This document shows positions 10,231 to 21,469 of a stretch of 64,000 nt of DNA, piece by piece. The position numbers were made by a program, and so were the translations under genes. Location of the stretch: contig BTPG01000007.1 of assembly GCA_036245525.1 (NCBI GenBank), forward strand, positions 121,744,172 through 121,808,171, in the 5' to 3' direction. The first letter of the stretch is position 1. Each line of letters begins with the position of its first letter. This DNA is from Semisulcospira habei. Lineage: Eukaryota; Mollusca; Gastropoda; Semisulcospiridae. The notes beneath the pieces are model-generated. The model was not told the DNA's origin. It was given only the letters and a program-made list of their open reading frames with translations, and ran no database searches.

Positions 10231-12312
10231 TTTAGAAAACAAATCGCCTAAACGAAAGGTTAGAGCTGCATCTAAACTTGGGACACCGTAGCATCTGAAA
10301 CATCTTACCAAATCATTTCACCACAAAAGCAAGAACAGTTGTTTTCCAGTAGTTAAGCACAAGCAAGGTATATAAAACAAGTGAAACAATATGGCAACCA
10401 AAAAACAATAAAATTATATTAGTTGCATCTCCTAAATATTACACTTGTTTGTTATGACGTTTCAGATGTCACGGGACACCATGAATGAAAAAAACTTGTT
10501 TTTAGGTGTCATTTCCAGTTCTGGTCTGGTGGACATGCAATCATTGATATCTCATAAAATATAGATATATAAGAAAAATATTGCAAACACTAATGGTAAT
10601 GATAGGCAGTTTGATCAGGATTGGCTTCTATATTTACCAGCAACTTGATACTAGAGGTGTAAAAGTGTGGGTCCGAGGGTATGGAGCAGAGGTACAAGGC
10701 TTGTGTACACAAGATGAATGTTTATTTGTAATGTACTTGTTCAGTTTTATGTGTATTAATGAATGCTTTAGTTGAACTTTTAAGAAATAGTGAACTGTTA
10801 AAAAAAAAAAAAAACCACCCCCCCAAAAAAAAAAAAAAAAAAGCAAGCAAACCTAGACTTACCCCCAGAATGCTCGGCAATTTGTAAAAAGAAAGCAAAC
10901 ACAGATGGTTCACTACACTAATAAATTAAGCTCTCGCGGACGATGCATTTTTTTTTATTTAGTCTTTTCAAAATCCTAAAAGTATGCTCTTTCATGTTTC
11001 CGATGCTGCATGGGACTTAACACAAAAATGACGTCCCATGACACGTCCTAAACAAACTTCACCTAACTTAGAATTTTTTTTTAACGTTTTAAGGCATTTA
11101 GAAAAATCACTGCACGATTGATGAACACTATGCATAATAATATGTTGCACGAGACACGGTCGAGTAAGCGTAAGCACGGTCTCTTTAAAAACTGTTATCT
11201 GCTATAAAAATACAAGCAAATAATGATTTAGATTGATGCATGGAACATAAAAGAATATAAAAATGCCAAGCTGTAATGCAGATGGTCCAAGATAATTGGT
11301 AAAATTTGCAAGCGTTTCAGACGCACGGTGGTCGGAAGTCGGGATGCGTCACTGTTTTTTGCGTACCAGGGCTAAAATGTATATGGATTTTCTGTGTAAA
11401 CAGCATCAGTTTGTGTGCAATTTCCCGGGGAGTTCCCTCAACACAAGCAAACTGGTCGGAAAGCGAGTTTTGAACAAGTTTCTGCGATTGTTTTGGGTTG
11501 CATTTCAGACATGACATTTGAGACACTGCGATATAAAAATTTTCTCAGCATCCAAATCTTTCGAATATTTGTAACCTATTATGGTGCAAAATGAAGTATT
11601 TTGGGTATAGTTTGTTGATGCACATAGTGGACAAGCTGATTTTATCTTGTTGCCAACTTTGGGAAAGTGGAAAAATATGTTGCAGTGGGACACTTCGTTG
11701 TGTCCGAAACGCCACTTTTCATCCATAACTGTGTCAAAATCTAGTTCTAAAGTGGAAAAAACCCAGTTTAGCACTGATTTTTCAATGTATGAAGCTTAAA
11801 TTTAAAAAAAAAAATTTCTTGTAATGACACACTGATGTAATCTTCATTTGCGTTAACCCACTGAAACCGTTCATCTTTAGGAAAGCCATTTTGGGCAACT
11901 ATTTCAACATTTTACTATCAGTTCACAATTAAATTCATCATGCAGATTAGCCAAAATATACAAAATTATACATTAACATTATCTTAATGCATTGCAACAA
12001 CAGATGTCACTACATGCCTTATTTTGATCGAAATCGGAATAGCACCACACTGACCCCCTTTTGGTGCTGAGTACTGTAGATGAACTCACCTATAGGACAA
12101 GTCCATCTTTTTTTCTGCATCTAAAGTTTATGAGCCGAGTACCCCCGAAAATACATGTCCAACTGACACTTTATCCGACTTGCTATAAGGGAAGTTGGCT
12201 GTACCCGAGTGCTCTGGTCAGTACGGTTTTTGTTTTCTCTTTGAAAATATAAGGATTATTGTAACTTATGTAAGATATTTTATAATTATTTTTTACTTTT
12301 TGCTTTTCCCAG
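10231..12312. other. AT-rich non-coding DNA upstream of the PhnD-like exons
   Basis: No splice-bounded open frame with family similarity was seen. The stretch holds homopolymer runs (A and C near 10800-10842). It is probably intronic or 5' flank of the gene whose next exon begins at 12313, with the DIRS pair upstream perhaps in the same intron. Confidence 0.5.
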
Positions 12313-12458
12313 GAAGAAATACAAGGATTTCCATGCCCTGAAAGGCTGCCGCTGGGCGTACAATGATGACATATCCCTTAGTGGCAATATCATGGTGCTT
12401 GCTGAACTGAAGAAACTAGGCTTTAATGCCAGCTTCTTTGGACACATTCTCCAGTCAG
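12313..12458 (+). CDS. PhnD-like gene, exon (penultimate but one)
   Basis: The acceptor is TGCTTTTCCCAG and the coding frame is +2 nt from the previous exon. The exon encodes 48 residues from KKYKDFHALKG to FFGHILQS. The donor is CAG|GCAAGT: the only junction that keeps the frame into DYKVDAAAIDS uses GC, because a GT five bases upstream leads to an immediate stop. Confidence 0.8.
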
Positions 12459-14689
12459 GCAAGTCAAACCAGCAAACAAAAGGTCCTCTGACCGATGTCA
12501 GTAGCAGTTGGTTCATGCTGTGCATGACGTCGACCCATGGATCTTTTGCTGACTGGCCACACGTTATTGGTCGCACTTTCTTCTTATTGCTACTAATAAT
12601 GCTAGATAATGTTGTGTAAGGTGGCCACCCATCTAAGGTTACAATTTTTGGCTCATGTGCGAAGCAAAAGGTTTGGGCCAGTGGTCGTCCGTCCGCCGTC
12701 GTCCGTTGTAAAAACTTTAACGTTGGCATTTTCTCGGAGACTATTCAAGCCAGTCTTCAAACTTGGCTGAAGGATAGTTTGTGGCAAGACCTTTCCAATT
12801 TGAGTGACCTCTCACAAAAGACAAGGTCACAGGGGATCAGGGAATAGGTAAAAAATAGCTGTTTGGACATTATTTATTTTTTCTCAAATACAATTGACAG
12901 TTTCAAACCCGAACTTGGTACAAGGATTCTTGATGGGAAGACCTTTCTATGCATACTAATTTGGTTGATCCCTCGAAAGGTCAAGGGTCACAAGCTCAGG
13001 AAATAGATATGAATCGATGAAACTTTATTTTACAACGGTTAAGGCATTGACATCGTCATTGACACAGCCATTTTACAAACCTGCTGTTAAAGGAAATAGG
13101 TAAACAAGATAAGGATTTCATCCCAAAGTCTACCGTGTTTGCAGCTCACATGCATTTTTCTTTTATGAACATTCAGAGTTGTTCATATTTTTAACTCATT
13201 CAAGACGTCCCGCCTCCAGATGTGCAGCATAAGCCACGTATCCGGAGGCGGCATGTCTCGAACGTGTTACGCTTATCCTTCTGATCCATTTCCCTCCTCT
13301 CTAAGCCAATCTTTGATCAACACGCATGCCGGCGCACACAAATAAAGATGGTCACACGGCGCTTCTCGCCATTAGAACGCTCTGTGGGTTTGTGTATCGG
13401 GAGGAATTCTGAAGAATAATAGCACGAGCAGCAAAATGTCACTATAAGCTTAACATCATGGCATCGCTAGTCTCATGATGCTGTGTACATAGTGAAGCAT
13501 TTGATGTTTCATGTCACTCAATTTACGCAGCCTCTTTCAGGGCTGACTGTTTTCTTCCACACAGCCTCTATACAGTCAGCCCTGAAAGTCTAAAATTTTG
13601 CCCACCAGCCTTTGGCTAGTGACTTGCAAGTTTTACTAGCCAAACTGAAAATGTTACTAGCCAAAACTGAAAATTTTACTACTGAAAATAGCCCCCCAAC
13701 TCAACAATATAATGTACCACAAGTGTTTGACGCCCAATGTTAGAGACTGTTTTCTGCCCAGAGGCATTGAAAACAAATATTTGAACAGACAATCATAACC
13801 AAGTTAATGTTTATGTCCTGACTTCAGGCTTTTGATAGTATCAAGTGGAGAAATAACTGACAAAATCCCCATGTGAACTGTGGTGGGATTTTTTATTTAT
13901 TTATATTTTGTAAGTAGAGCTGGGCTTCTGTTTGCACAACAGGTTATCCCAGGTATAAATTATAGAGGGTACACAGACCCCCAGACTAGCATTATAGAGG
14001 GTCCGCAGATTTATTTAAGAAAAACTGCATCATCTGTATGTTCCTTAAAATAAATTACCCACACCCGGGTCTGCCCTGGGGGACTTGGGTGGGATTAACT
14101 ACATTTTAGTTCCCAGGGTCAACCTGGTCAGCCCCACAGACAGGGTGTGTTTTTTCTGGGGCATGCGTTTCTGTCTACCCTTGGTCCATTCACCTGTATT
14201 TCTCTTTTTAAAACTCTCCCAACTGTCTGCACTGCCTGTAGCTCTTGATATTGGATGTGTGATGCTAAATGGTCTTAGCTTTATTTAGGCCCCATGGCGT
14301 AGGTTTATTTAACGTATTGGACCGGCTGGCGACATAATTCAATATTCTGTTTCTTTTTTTTTTTTCACAAGCAGTGCAGGCACGTCCTGAGAAAGCCTTG
14401 TTGCTGTCGGGACGATAAACAATGTACAATCAATCAATCATTAAAATAAATTATCTCATTTCGCTCTCTCCTCTTTAAATGTGTTGTGACAGTGTGTGTG
14501 TCCTTTCCATGATCTGATTCTTTAACTGGTGAGCTATCGCGCAAAACCTGTCTCCCTAGCTCTCTCACACACAGAAAAAAAGATCTCTATTTATTTATTT
14601 GTATGATCGTTTGATAATGTATTGTAACAGAGAATATAGCGTTTTCTGCTGAACGCGGCAGATTGACAACCAAAGTGTGACTTGTCTAA

Positions 14690-14725
<36 letters not shown>

Positions 14726-17700
14726 ATGTGCTGTGTGTGTGTGTGTAAACTGATGTACTTCAAAGTTAGTTTCAACCCGTTTAACCACTCAGAACTGAGA
14801 CGTGTTTCTCCAATGTTTGCCTAATAACTGTGTACCAGAAGATGGCTCGACCACGATTAAAAAAAAACCTGACAAACTTATTTCTGTTCAAATTTCTGTC
14901 GGACTTGCTTTTTGAGTTTGCCTCAGTGCACATTGCGCATGCCATTCGAGTGCCGTCGAGCTTTAGCCATGGAAATACACTCAGCACAGCCATGGACTCT
15001 GAAAACTGTGTCGTAGCGGCGGTGCCACACACAGCCCAGGGGTAGCATTTCTGGTACTGTCGCTTGTCGATGGAGATGACGATGTCGAAGTGCAACTTTC
15101 TTCTTAGCGATTATCAAGATCAGACGGTGCCGGATTAAAGAATCCGAAGCATTCCAGCTCTTCCTTTGCTTTTTCTCCGCCACTGATGTACAACTTCGTT
15201 CTAGATCGAAAGCGAAACGCACGATGCCGTATCCCATAATAGTATGTACGGTGACGTCACAGCAAGTACCGCGTTCAACATGTAGCGCGCACTTTGTAAT
15301 AACATGCTGACACCACACATAAACTAACAGTTTGCCCGCCCTGTGACACTCGCACGGACGCAGGCGTCGGGTCGATTCTGAACGCAGCCGCGACTGAGCG
15401 CGCCGCTAAACGAACCAATTCGTCACTAAAAATAGAACGACTGTCACCGACCACTGTTATGGTACGCACAGTTCGAGTGACGTGTTCAGCTACCGCCGCA
15501 AAGTGATGTAGGCGACTCGCGGTGCGGTCAGGTCACGCGCTGGCGTACCTGATGTTCGGCTGGCGGTTAGCCGTTGGATTGAAAAACGCACGAGCGCACT
15601 CGCATTTGGCGAGTGAGTATTTTTTTTTACTCGCCAAATAAAAAATTCACTCGCCATGGCGAGTAAATTACTCGCCATTTTCACTGGATCCAAAATTTGC
15701 AAAAATGAATTATTATTCAAAAAGTTGAAAAGGTACTGACAACGCTGGATTACAAACTCATCCAATGTCTATTTCAAAGCTAGCTATCCAAAATTCCAAG
15801 TGGCTAGAACGAAAATTACCGACTCGAATGTGGGTCAACTGACTTCCTGTAAGCGGTCTTCCTAAATCAAACTGTCAGAGAGAGCTTCACTTTGTGTCAG
15901 TTCATGTATAACAATGTTGTCTGGTGCTTTGCGTCAGTTCAGCAACAAAGCATAACAGCAACAATGTATAATGTGGCTTGTGCGTTTACGTCGCTGCCAC
16001 TGTCTGAAGTAGAGAATTCTTCGTGTCGACATTATTTTCTGCGATAAATAATTTTTTACAAAAGCATTGAATAGATACAAAGCTGGTTAATAAACTCGTC
16101 CAATATCTTTCTTGAAGATAGCTGTATTTAAAATTTCAAATGAATATACCACAAATAAACGGCAATTTTACTTTTTTAATGAGTAATCCAATCTAAAACT
16201 GCTGAAAAGTACTCCGCAATACATTTTGAAAGAAGCATTTCCTAAATTCTCAGACCTGTACATAAACAGACACAGGAAAAACTCGTGTCTTCATACACAC
16301 ACGCACGGCATTTCCTGCCAAATGTACGTTCAATAGCGTGGTTCGGCGTAGCTAGGCATGACATAATTTTTATCGTGTTACTCCACTGTCAGAGTTTGTG
16401 TGCCTGCCTATGTTTGTCATTTGCATGCTACAGAATGTGCTCTGACCAGCCCTATCTCAAAGTCTACAGTATTTTCAATACAGTAGACAAAACAAAAAGA
16501 CATTTTGACAAAAGATGTTTTTTTCTCAAATACCGCTCACAATTTCAAACCCAAACTTATTACCGAGATACCTGATAGCAAGACCTATCTGTGCATACTA
16601 ATTTGGATGAGCCCTCGAAAAAGGTCAAGGGTCACAAGAGATCGGCAAATGTTTGTGAGGGGAGGTTATTCGATTAACTATGCTGTTTTTGGTGTTTTAA
16701 TGGTGACCTGATCCTTATAAGAATGTCCGATGTTTTCTAGGTTCCCACATGAACTCCCTGCAGATGATTCTGGACTACAAGGTGGACGCTGCAGCCATTG
16801 ACTCCAACACCCTGGCCACCTACAGAATGGAGTTTCCGGAGAGGGCTGAGCAGATTACCAAAATAGCCTCGTTCGGACCCATGCCCATTCAACCCATAGT
16901 CTTCAACAAACATTTGCCAGGTAGGTGTTTGCAGCCCTTTTGTGTCACTTTCCCTGAGTTTTCATGGTAATCAGCCCCTGAAGTATAATTCCACCATTTC
17001 TCCCATCCGTACCCACCCCAGCCACACCAAAGAAAAACACAAACCTGACCATGAACAGCATTGGAGCCAAAGTACTTGTTCTGTCATCCTGAAAATCTTA
17101 GCCCATTTAGCCCCAATGCCCTATAGCAACAGATGGATGCCAAGCTAATCTGGCACTACCCTTGAATCATCTCCTGCAACTGGTACATAATTGTTAACAC
17201 ATATCATACTGAGGCTAAAAGCTTCAAATTTGTACACTGCCATAAGCAAGCTACATTTTAGTACTTGGAGATAAGGATATAAACCAATGGCTTTAGTTCA
17301 AGGGTGGTGCCAGAATAGCTTAACGTCTAGAGGCGCCAAGCTATTCTGGCACCACGCTTGAACTATTTTAGTCCAACTTTTTTCATACACTGGTGAATTC
17401 CGAATAAGGGTTAATGACACCTCCAAAATTGAGGATTTGTGGCCTTGGGGCTAAATGGGTTAAGCTGTTTAGCTTAACCACTTGACTGATAAAGAAGATA
17501 ATGTGAAGCCAAATGGCTCTCATTTTAGAATGGCGGTTACAGGAACTGAACAAATTTATGTGACCTCGGGGTGGTGCCTGCTGTGTTTGGTGTTTGAAGC
17601 ATCAATCTGATCTAGTACTACCCATGATTTGTGGTTTTATCCGTCTCACTTTGTGGTTTGTCAGGTGCAAATGACAGCGACAGTACATGTTGTGATGTTC

Positions 17701-18778
17701 ATGAGCCCGCTCAGTTGCGGGCGCTCGTGAGCAGGTTTTCCACTAGGATTCAAAATTATCGCAACAGACAGCATGACAAAAAAATGCATCCCAGGCGCTC
17801 TACAGGCCGCCGCGTATTTGAAACTCAGCAGGGATAAGTTTTGTTTTTTCTGAAGATTTGTCTATCCTGGGGCCGGACAGCCTTCTATTTTTTCTGTTCC
17901 TCTTAAAATTTGTGCATCAAATACAGAGAATTTTCCGTTAACTCATTCAGCCTGACGCACGTATTTCCCAAATTTTGGAGGCGTCATCTAAGGACTATGC
18001 ACCTGTTGCAGGAGATAGATCGACCATGATAATTCAAGGGTAGTGCCAGATTAGCTTGGTGCCGACAGGCGCCAAGCTAATCTGTCACTACCCTTGAATT
18101 ATCATGGTCGACCCATCTCCTGCTGTAGTGCGTCAAAGCTGAATGGGTTAACGGAAAACCTGATGAGAATCTATGCTTCTTTCTAACACCAGTTTGTAGC
18201 CATGTTCCTTGGATGACTGGGGCTCTTTGCATTGAATTAACTCTTTTTATCTCGATACACCCATTTCTTGAAAGAAATTTTACTATAATAGTTTAAGGGT
18301 GGTGCCAGAATAGCTTGGTGCCTCAGGCGCCAAGCTATTCTGGCACTACTCTTGAACTAAAACGCTTATCTCCAGATCTGTAAAGTAGCCTTCATAGGAC
18401 GAGCAAATTTTTTTAGAAAGAAAATCAGCCTCAGGATGTAATGGGCTAACAAAGATTTGAGAACACAGTACGTGTCCACTGGTAGTGAAGGGGTTAACCA
18501 TCTTCTGCAGGCAGCCGCTGGTTCCGTAAACAGCAGCAGCAGCAGCAGCTGCATGCTGAAGGAGCTAATTTGTGTGCATGCTGTGTGTGTTGTCAGATGC
18601 AAGGAAGAAGCAGATAACTGAGGCACTCCTGTCGATGCACGCGAAGCCAAAGTGGGGGGACCAGCTACGTCATTTTGGGATCACACAGTACATGACTGTT
18701 GACGAGTCCCTGTACGACATGGAGACGGGAATCCAGGACCTCGTCCGTGATCAGTCAATCACCCCAGCTTACTATTAA
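12313..18778 (+). CDS. PhnD-like (phosphonate-binding family) protein, C-terminal 168 residues, three exons
   Basis: Exons 12313-12458, 16741-16920 and 18597-18778 join in frame (phases 1 and 1) to encode the C-terminal half of a protein like the substrate-binding components of phosphate/phosphonate ABC transporters (PhnD family). Diagnostic words in order are FHALKGCRWAYND (the LKG-K-RVAFVD region of the family), the GSH motif created at the first junction, DYKVDAAAIDS (family: KVDAAAVDS), a proline-rich IASFGPMPIQPIVFNK strand, and ARKKQITEALLSMH. The protein ends ITPAYY. The N-terminal half and any signal peptide lie upstream and were not found in the window. Bacterial PhnD binds phosphonates in the periplasm. 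What an animal homologue binds is unknown to me, and no transporter partners are visible here. The first intron has a GC donor. Splice junctions and family both look reliable; the function is open. Confidence 0.8.
12640..13020 (+). repeat. Dispersed repeat in first visible intron
   Basis: Words such as TGCATACTAATTTGG, CCCTCGAAAGGTCAAGGGTC and TTTCTCAAATAC recur in the second half of the same intron at about 16490-16650 with similar order. Neither copy codes for anything recognisable. Confidence 0.6.
13191..13270. repeat. Foldback element, family II
   Basis: An 80-bp imperfect palindrome starting TTAACTCATTCAAGACGT and ending ...GGCATGTCTCGAACGTG. Related copies are at 39692-39771, 43602-43685 and 57898-57977. 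Confidence 0.75.
14058..14440 (+). repeat. SINE-like retroposon, family A
   Basis: A full copy with a (ATCA)n tail and a 13-bp target duplication TTAAAATAAATTA at 14045-14057 and 14441-14453. Confidence 0.85.
14693..14747 (+). repeat. (GT)n microsatellite
   Basis: Two GT runs separated by CATGTGCT. No further structure is seen. Confidence 0.95.
16280..16700 (+). repeat. Dispersed repeat, related to 12640-13020 and in part to 51835-51920
   Basis: The first part (CAAATGTACGTTCAATAGCG, then TGACATAATTTTTATC) resembles 51840-51900. The second part, after 16490, matches the repeat in the upstream half of the same intron, including AAAGGTCAAGGGTCACAAG. Confidence 0.6.
16741..16920 (+). CDS. PhnD-like gene, penultimate exon
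   Basis: 180 nt with acceptor TGTTTTCTAG and donor CCAG|GTAGGT. It completes the GSH motif and encodes HMNSLQMILDYKVDAAAIDS through FNKHLP. Both junctions are phase 1. The ATG at 16749 is internal and not a start codon. Confidence 0.85.
17098..17463. repeat. Degraded family I foldback interrupted by a second TTAA element
   Basis: GCCCATTTAGCCCC at the left and GGGGCTAAATGGGTTAA at the right are its ends. The half with GCCAAGCTAATCTGGCACTAC is kept, and the opposite arm is eroded. A complete element, 17194-17414, sits inside it. Confidence 0.65.
17194..17414. repeat. Family I foldback, subfamily c (TTAA to TTAA)
   Basis: 221 bp from TTAACACATATCATACTGAG to AATAAGGGTTAA with the inner hairpin TTCAAGGGTGGTGCCAG. 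A close relative with the same outer sequence is at 30866-31089. Confidence 0.8.
17938..18151. repeat. Family I foldback, subfamily a (TTAA to TTAA)
   Basis: 214 bp from TTAACTCATTCAGCC to GCTGAATGGGTTAA. The hairpin arms hold GACCATGATAATTCAAGGG and AGATTAGCTTGG. The flanks TTTTCCG and CGGAAAA extend the palindrome outside the TTAA. Confidence 0.85.
18236..18450. repeat. Family I foldback, degraded
   Basis: The hairpin core lies at about 18288-18363 (GTGCCAGAATAGCTTGGTGCC with complementary arm). The outer sequence resembles subfamily c. The ends are not sharp. Confidence 0.7.
18597..18778 (+). CDS. PhnD-like gene, last coding exon
   Basis: The acceptor is GTGTGTTGTCAG. The exon encodes ARKKQITEALLSMH, then WGDQLRHFGITQYMTVDES, and ends PAYY with TAA at 18776-18778. 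A clear AATAAA was not found close downstream, so the 3' end of the transcript is unknown. Confidence 0.85.
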
Positions 18779-18941
18779 TTGTAATAACTTTGTTCTGTGA
18801 TTATAAATTGGCATATGAACTTGCTTAGTTCAAACAAATGTGTATTTCTGGTCCTATTGCCGTTACATTTCTATGTACTATGGTGGGTAAAATTGAACGA
18901 TGATCACTTGGTGATCATATGAGAACTACCTTTACTGCAAG

Positions 18942-19003
18942 AGGCATAGATCTTCATAAAACCCCTGTGGTCACAGGAATTCATGAGGGTCTGTGCCTCT
19001 TGC
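18942..19003. repeat. Foldback element, family IV (short form)
   Basis: AAGAGGCATAGATCTTCAT at the left and TGAGGGTCTGTGCCTCTTGC at the right form an inverted pair. Related copies are at 46527-46592 and 49886-49942. Confidence 0.7.
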
Positions 19004-19921
19004 TGGCTCCTTACATATCTGCTTTCCTCATGCAGATCAGTTACCAATATTTCAACCTGTGATTGTTTCAGAGGTATTTATTACTCCTCACCAGGCAACT
19101 CTGGCAGTACCTTTGAATTATGGTTGATCTATCTCCTGCAAAATGCGTAGTTATTAGGGCTGAGTTGGTATACCACGCCCTGTGCCTAGGCGAAATGCAC
19201 TAACGGCACCATTGTTGCGATTTTGGCACTTGTCCGGTTGCTCGGACTGATACTGTGCACTAGACTGGCTTAGAGCGTGTGCTTTCTGAACTTGCAATGA
19301 GCAGTCTCTGACAAAGAATCACATGACATTTTACTATCAAAGCACTATTACTATAACTACATGTATCGTGGTCGATCTATATCCCTTTGTAGTGTGTGTG
19401 AGAATTTCACACAATACAAATTGCAGTTGACAGAGTGGCGCTTAGCAATACCCTATAGCTAGAACGTACGAGACCACGTGTGTTTAAGCCTACCTGTGCA
19501 TGCAGTTCTAGTACACAGGACCAGTCCGAGTGACCAGATAAGTGCATCTGTACATTTCATAAGCTCTGATTACCTTCGCATGAATGAGTCGGTTAACTTT
19601 GTCTTCTACACTCACCTCTTGGTTGCACTGGTTCCTCAAGCAGTAAGAAGTCTTCGGGAGATTTTATTAAAAAACAAAACAAACTACCTTTTTGTTTATA
19701 ACTATATTATATTCATTACAAGGGGAAACTCCTCTGTTCAAGGCAGGATCAGGGATTGAAGTGGTAACCAGGACTGTTTATTTATTGGCATTGCCGGTTG
19801 AAATGTTGTACCAAAGCTAATACTTGACAACTAGTCAGGTTGTATATTTTGTACTAATTTTTACATGTATCTTGTATGTATTATGTCATGGATACTTTTT
19901 ACCTCATTTCTGCATGTAGCC

Positions 19922-20277
19922 CCACCTGGGTCTGCCCTGGGGGACTAGGGTGGGGTTAACTACTTTTTAGTTCCCACGGTCACCCTGATCAGCCCCACAG
20001 GGTGGGTTTTCCTCTCTATTTTGGGGCATGTGTTTCTGTCTACCCTTGGTCCATTCACCTGTATTTGCCTTTTTTAAACTCTCCCTACTGTCTGCGCTGC
20101 CTGTAGCTCTTGATACTGGATGTGTGTTGCTAAATGGTCTTAGGTTTATTTAGCGTATTAGACCGGCTGGCGACATACATTCAGTATTCTGTTTAGTTTT
20201 TTTTCACAAGCAGTGCAGGCACGTCCTGAGAAAGTCTTGTTGCTGTCGGACGTTAAGCAATGTGCAACCAACCAACC
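19922..20277 (+). repeat. SINE-like retroposon, family A
   Basis: A copy with an (ACCA)n-like tail. The target duplication ATTTCTGCATGTAGCC / ATTTCTGCATGCAGCC lies at 19906-19921 and 20278-20293 with one mismatch. Confidence 0.85.
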
Positions 20278-20530
20278 ATTTCTGCATGCAGCCAATGAAA
20301 CTGTACTGTGCAGTGCTGGTGGTTGCATGCACAATAGGATTAAACAATGGCAGGGGTGGATTGGGGTGTTCGATGATCTGGAACATCTTCAACCAAAGCC
20401 CCCTTTGCCCACCCACCCACCACCCTGATCTACCCCTTGATTGAATTACATGTACTTCAGCTTGATGATTGTTATTATGGATAGATATTGGCTACATGTA
20501 TATTATCAGTTGTAAGTGTATGTTCTTGTG

Positions 20531-20734
20531 TTAACTAATTCTACCCCAGACACACCACAGGAAGATAAGGATCGACCATGATAGTTCAAGGGTGATGCCA
20601 GAATAGCTGGGCGCCAAGCTATTCTGGCATCACCCTTGAACTATCATGGTCGATCTGTGTCCTGCACTGCAATGCAGTCTGCAGAGGACAACAGCAAAAT
20701 TTAAGGATTTTGGTGTTGGGGTAGAATGAGTTAA
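20531..20734. repeat. Family I foldback, subfamily b (TTAA to TTAA)
   Basis: 204 bp from TTAACTAATTCTACCCC to GGGGTAGAATGAGTTAA, with the core AGGGTGATGCCAGAATAGC. Confidence 0.85.
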
Positions 20735-21060
20735 TGCATGAAAATTACTAATGTACCTAGATCTGAGAGAAACTGTTCACCTACACACAGTTTGTTGATG
20801 CTTTACCATCCTGCGAAAAGAACTTGCACTCTATACTTTATAAGTTGAGCGAAATTGAAATTGGCAAAAGGGTTGAGGATAGTGCCTTTTGGCACCAAGG
20901 TCATCATGCATTACCCTTGAACTGTAGTAGTGTGCTCATCTCTGATGTAATTCATGGGAAAATATATATTTGCTCAGCATGACGTGCATCTTGTTTCATT
21001 ATTTTTGTTGACTTAGCGGAACCTTCATACTTAAGTTGTATATATTTTGGGCTGTCCATA

Positions 21061-21170
21061 GTGCTTTATGTCGAGGTAATTCCTGCAGCTGTTGGTAGCG
21101 CTTTTTGGCGAGGACTCCTGCAGGAATCGCTGCAACAAAAAGGGCTGCCAACATCTGAAGGGTTTAGTTT
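21061..21170. repeat. Family III foldback, rearranged
   Basis: It contains TCGAGGTAATTCCTGCAG and GACTCCTGCAGGAATCGCTG around GTTGGTAGCGC, related to 39481-39571 and 42244-42326. The arms are imperfect. Confidence 0.5.
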
Positions 21171-21275
21171 TTCAATAAATGTGTTGCCCACACCAAGACC
21201 GAGTTCTGTTTTAACCCCCGTGTACATGCAGACACCGGTAACGCAAACAGAACCAGTGGCTGCTTGCGCATGGGG

Positions 21276-21469
21276 TTAACCCATTCAGCCTCGACGCACA
21301 GCAGGAGATGTGTCGACCATGATAATTCAAGGGTAGTGCCAGATTAGCTTGGCGCCAACAGGCGCCAAGCTAATCTGGCTTTACCCTTGAATTACCATGG
21401 TCGATCCATCTCCTGCAACTTGTACTTACTCCATAACTGACACCTCCAAAATTTGAGAAAATGGGTTAA
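21276..21469. repeat. Family I foldback, subfamily a, reverse orientation
   Basis: TTAACCCATTCAGCC to AAAATGGGTTAA. The longer outer segment (CACCTCCAAAATTTG) lies on the right side, so this copy is flipped relative to 17938-18151. Confidence 0.85.

Larger units (their letters stand above)
13021..16269. other. Intronic DNA of the PhnD-like gene
   Basis: No coding exon was recognised here. Besides the listed SINE and foldback copies, it holds a cluster of TTACTAGCCAAA-type words at 13600-13690 and a cluster of ACTCGCCA words, direct and inverted, at 15595-15680. The latter can fold into several short hairpins. Confidence 0.55.

Noticed and set aside
12061..12252. Upstream exon of the PhnD-like gene
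   Set aside because: The frame has no similarity to the N-terminal half of the family and lacks a suitable donor phase.
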